Part shown: positions 5,519-7,269 of the stretch, piece after piece | Numbering within the stretch: the first letter of the stretch is position 1 | How the letters are laid out: every line of letters starts with the position of its first letter | NCBI GenBank assembly: GCA_900320815.1 | Contig: ONTY01000059.1 | Location: 1 to 7,269, forward strand | Reading direction: 5' to 3' | From: an uncultured Pseudomonadota bacterium | Lineage (GTDB): Bacteria; Pseudomonadota; Gammaproteobacteria; Burkholderiales; Burkholderiaceae_C | Length of the DNA: 7,269 nt | Position numbers and translations under genes: made by a program | Notes under the pieces: generated by a model | What the model was told of the DNA's origin: nothing | What the model saw: only the letters and a program-made list of their open reading frames with translations | Database searches by the model: none

Positions 5519-6343
5519 ATGGCAATCATTAAGGTCAAACCCACTTCGCCCGGCCGGCGCGGCATGGTCAAAATCTCGCGTGCCGGCCTGCATAAAGGCG
5601 GCGGCTACGCCCCGCTGCTCGAGCCCCAGTTCCAGAAGGCGGGTCGCAACAACAACGGTCACATCACCACGCGCCACCGTGGCGGCGGGCACCGCCACCA
5701 CTACCGTGTGATTGACTTCCGCCGCAACAAGGACGGTATTGCGGCCAAGGTCGAGCGCATTGAATATGACCCCAACCGCTCGGCCTACATCGCGCTGTTG
5801 TGCTATGCCGACGGCGAACGCCGTTACATCATTGCGCCGCGTGGCGTGGAGCCGGGCAGTCAGCTCATCAGCGGGGCGGAAGCGCCAATCCGCGCGGGCA
5901 ACACCCTGCCAATCCGCAACATCCCTGTAGGCTCCATCATCCACTGCATCGAGCTCAAACCCGGCGCCGGCGCGCAGATTGCCCGCTCCGCTGGCGTCTC
6001 GGCCACTCTGCTGGCGCGCGAAGGCACCTATGCGCAGGTGCGTATGCGCTCTGGCGAAGTGCGCAAGATTCACATTGAATGCCGTGCCACTATTGGTGAA
6101 GTTGCCAACGAAGAGCACAGCCTGCGCCAGCTTGGCAAGGCCGGCGCCAAACGCTGGCGTGGCATCCGGCCAACGGTGCGCGGTGTGGTGATGAACCCGG
6201 TTGACCACCCGATGGGCGGCGGTGAAGGTCGCAGCAAGAGCGGACGCCATCCGGTTGACCCCTGGGGCAACCTGACCAAGGGCTACCGCACCCGCAACAA
6301 CAAACGCACGCAAGGCATGATTATTTCGCGCCGCAAGAAATAA
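5519..6343 (+). CDS. rplB: 50S ribosomal protein L2
   Basis: L2 is one of the most conserved r-proteins. It binds 23S rRNA, helps subunit association and supports the peptidyl transferase centre. The product has 274 aa, near the E. coli length of 273. Landmarks are [12 protein letters not shown] (7-18), a His/Gly/Arg-rich stretch [17 protein letters not shown] (47-63), the SH3-like domain with [15 protein letters not shown], and the C-terminal [14 protein letters not shown] (225-238). His230, of DHP, corresponds to the functionally important E. coli His229. The usual DHPHGGG here reads DHPMGGG, with Met232 (6212-6214) in place of the second histidine. The start lies 3 nt after the rplW stop. 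GGGGAGG at 5501-5507, within rplW, provides the ribosome binding site at 11-nt spacing. The end [15 protein letters not shown] is typical. Confidence 0.97.
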   Translation: MAIIKVKPTSPGRRGMVKISRAGLHKGGGYAPLLEPQFQKAGRNNNGHITTRHRGGGHRHHYRVIDFRRNKDGIAAKVERIEYDPNRSAYIALLCYADGERRYIIAPRGVEPGSQLISGAEAPIRAGNTLPIRNIPVGSIIHCIELKPGAGAQIARSAGVSATLLAREGTYAQVRMRSGEVRKIHIECRATIGEVANEEHSLRQLGKAGAKRWRGIRPTVRGVVMNPVDHPMGGGEGRSKSGRHPVDPWGNLTKGYRTRNNKRTQGMIISRRKK

Positions 6344-6355
6344 GGACCTGGACTG

Positions 6356-6631
6356 ATGACACGTTCGCTGAAAAAAGGTCCGTTTGTGGACCATCACCTG
6401 CTTGCCAAAGTGGATAAAGCCACAGCAGGCAAGGACAAAAGGCCAATTAAAACTTGGTCGCGCCGCTCCATGATTTTGCCTGAGTTCATTGGACTGACGA
6501 TTGCTGTGCATAATGGCAGGCAGCATGTGCCGGTGTATATCACTGACCAGATGGTCGGGCACAAACTCGGTGAATTTGCTCTCACGCGCACCTTCAAGGG
6601 GCACGCGGCGGACAAAAAAGCCAAGAAATAA
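6356..6631 (+). CDS. rpsS: 30S ribosomal protein S19
   Basis: S19 is a 30S head protein that partners S13 and contacts the A-site finger of 23S rRNA (intersubunit bridge region). The product has 91 aa (E. coli 92). It begins [16 protein letters not shown], contains [21 protein letters not shown], and carries the family signature region [19 protein letters not shown] (62-80) before a lysine-rich tail, ADKKAKK. The start is set by AAGGA overlapping the rplB stop, 9 nt before the ATG. The gap from rplB is 12 nt. Nothing departs from the family. Confidence 0.97.
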   Translation: MTRSLKKGPFVDHHLLAKVDKATAGKDKRPIKTWSRRSMILPEFIGLTIAVHNGRQHVPVYITDQMVGHKLGEFALTRTFKGHAADKKAKK

Positions 6632-6648
6632 GGAAGGGCACTGCAACT

Positions 6649-6984
6649 ATGGCAAATGAAACACGTGCAGTCCTGCGGGGCGTGCGCCTGTCGGTTGACA
6701 AAGGGCGCCTTGTGGCTGACCTGGTTCGTGGCAAAAAAGTGGATCAGGCTCTCAATATTCTCAATTTCACTCAGAAAAAAGCTGCCGGCATTATTCGTAA
6801 AGTGCTGGAATCGGCCATTGCCAATGCCGAGCACAACGACGGTGCCGACATTGACGAGCTGCGTGTCACCACTATTTATGTGGAGCAAGGCACCACGCTC
6901 AAACGCTCGGCGGCGCGCGCCAAAGGGCGCGGCGCGCGTCTGTCCAAACCCACATGCCACATTTATGTGGGCGTCGGCAATTGA
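6649..6984 (+). CDS. rplV: 50S ribosomal protein L22
   Basis: L22 binds 23S rRNA, and with L4 its beta-hairpin lines the exit-tunnel constriction; changes in this loop cause macrolide resistance and affect nascent-chain stalling. The product has 111 aa (E. coli 110). The globular part contains [19 protein letters not shown], the segment [20 protein letters not shown] (51-70) and the start of the tunnel hairpin, [20 protein letters not shown] (83-102). It ends HIYVGVGN. No loop insertion or deletion is evident. Purine-rich AAGGAAGGG follows the rpsS stop, with a 17-nt gap between genes, giving the ribosome binding site. Confidence 0.97.
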   Translation: MANETRAVLRGVRLSVDKGRLVADLVRGKKVDQALNILNFTQKKAAGIIRKVLESAIANAEHNDGADIDELRVTTIYVEQGTTLKRSAARAKGRGARLSKPTCHIYVGVGN

Positions 6985-7004
6985 CAGGAAGGCCAAGGAA
7001 TACT

Positions 7005-7269
7005 ATGGGACAGAAAATCCATCCAACCGGTTTCCGTCTTGCGGTCAGCCGTAATTGGGCAAGTCGCTGGTATGCCAGCAACCGTGCGTTTGCCGGTATG
7101 CTTGCTGACGACATCAAGGTGCGTGAATACCTGAAAGAGCGCCTGAAAAAAGCCTCAGTGTCACGAGTGCTCATTGAGCGCCCGGCGAAAAATGCCCGTG
7201 TCACTATTTACTCGGCGCGTCCTGGTGTGGTCATTGGGCGCAAGGGCGAAGATATTGAACAAATCAAGC
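7005..7269 (+). CDS. rpsC: 30S ribosomal protein S3, 3' partial
   Basis: S3 is a 30S head protein at the mRNA entry tunnel, with roles in mRNA unwinding and start-site selection. The window ends inside the gene: 88 complete codons plus one base are present out of roughly 230 or more in the family. The start [12 protein letters not shown] is a characteristic S3 N-terminus. AAGGA at 6995-6999, 5 nt upstream, supports it. The N-terminal KH domain is recognisable, with [19 protein letters not shown] leading into VIGRKGEDI; the GRKG (78-81) is the GXXG RNA-binding loop. It follows rplV by 20 nt. rplP and rpmC would be expected next, outside the window. Confidence 0.96.
   Translation, partial: MGQKIHPTGFRLAVSRNWASRWYASNRAFAGMLADDIKVREYLKERLKKASVSRVLIERPAKNARVTIYSARPGVVIGRKGEDIEQIK

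Noticed and set aside
5123..6646. 507-codon open frame on the minus strand, antisense to the end of rplD through rpsS
   Set aside because: It lies wholly opposite conserved r-protein genes. Its translation is a His/Ala/Arg/Val-rich product of GC-biased codons read backwards, with no recognisable domain. Long antisense frames are expected in such sequence.
1..7269. Mobile elements, CRISPR arrays, tRNA/rRNA genes, toxin-antitoxin or phage-defence genes
   Set aside because: The window is almost fully occupied by conserved translation genes, and neither gap shows transposase, cloverleaf or repeat-spacer structure.

Overview
This is a housekeeping window: the junction of the str and S10 ribosomal-protein operons of a bacterium. 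Every gene is on the + strand, in the order fusA (5' end missing), tuf, rpsJ, rplC, rplD, rplW, rplB, rpsS, rplV and rpsC (3' end missing). The gene order, EF-Tu length (396 aa) and recalled family sequences (L3 beginning [16 protein letters not shown]22 beginning [16 protein letters not shown]10 with [11 protein letters not shown]) point to Betaproteobacteria, order Burkholderiales, most likely a Comamonadaceae-like lineage. The family-level placement is from memory, not from a search.

Layout. Positions 1-1971 hold EF-G lacking roughly its first 44 residues. The 234-bp gap 1972-2205 carries a 17-bp-stem intrinsic terminator with six T's, then a tuf leader with small palindromes. tuf (2206-3396) and rpsJ (3408-3719) are 11 bp apart and probably share a transcript. 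The 166-bp gap 3720-3885 holds an orphan Shine-Dalgarno sequence, a GC-rich inverted repeat, a promoter with a perfect TATAAT, and a leader of about 105 nt with two mutually exclusive hairpins. From 3886 on, rplC-rplD-rplW-rplB-rpsS-rplV-rpsC are packed tightly (overlaps of 1 and 4 nt, gaps of 3 to 20 nt), as in a translationally coupled operon.

How it works together. EF-G and EF-Tu are the elongation GTPases. S10 is a 30S head protein and also NusE. L3, L4, L23, L2 and L22 are large-subunit proteins, and S19 and S3 are small-subunit head proteins. Unlike the E. coli arrangement, where one leader precedes rpsJ and L4 represses the S10 operon through it, the sequence here suggests three transcription units: the end of str (through fusA), tuf-rpsJ, and rplC onward. 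S10 then travels with EF-Tu, and the operon encoding L4 starts at its own promoter and leader.

The best candidate for undescribed biology is the rpsJ-rplC gap. There a seven-base strand can pair either upstream, giving a GCAA-loop hairpin followed by TTTT, or downstream, giving a TTCC-loop hairpin. This is the layout expected of an RNA switch or attenuator. All coding regions look intact and ordinary, apart from a few substitutions in EF-Tu and L2 noted below. I see no mobile element, CRISPR array, tRNA or rRNA.
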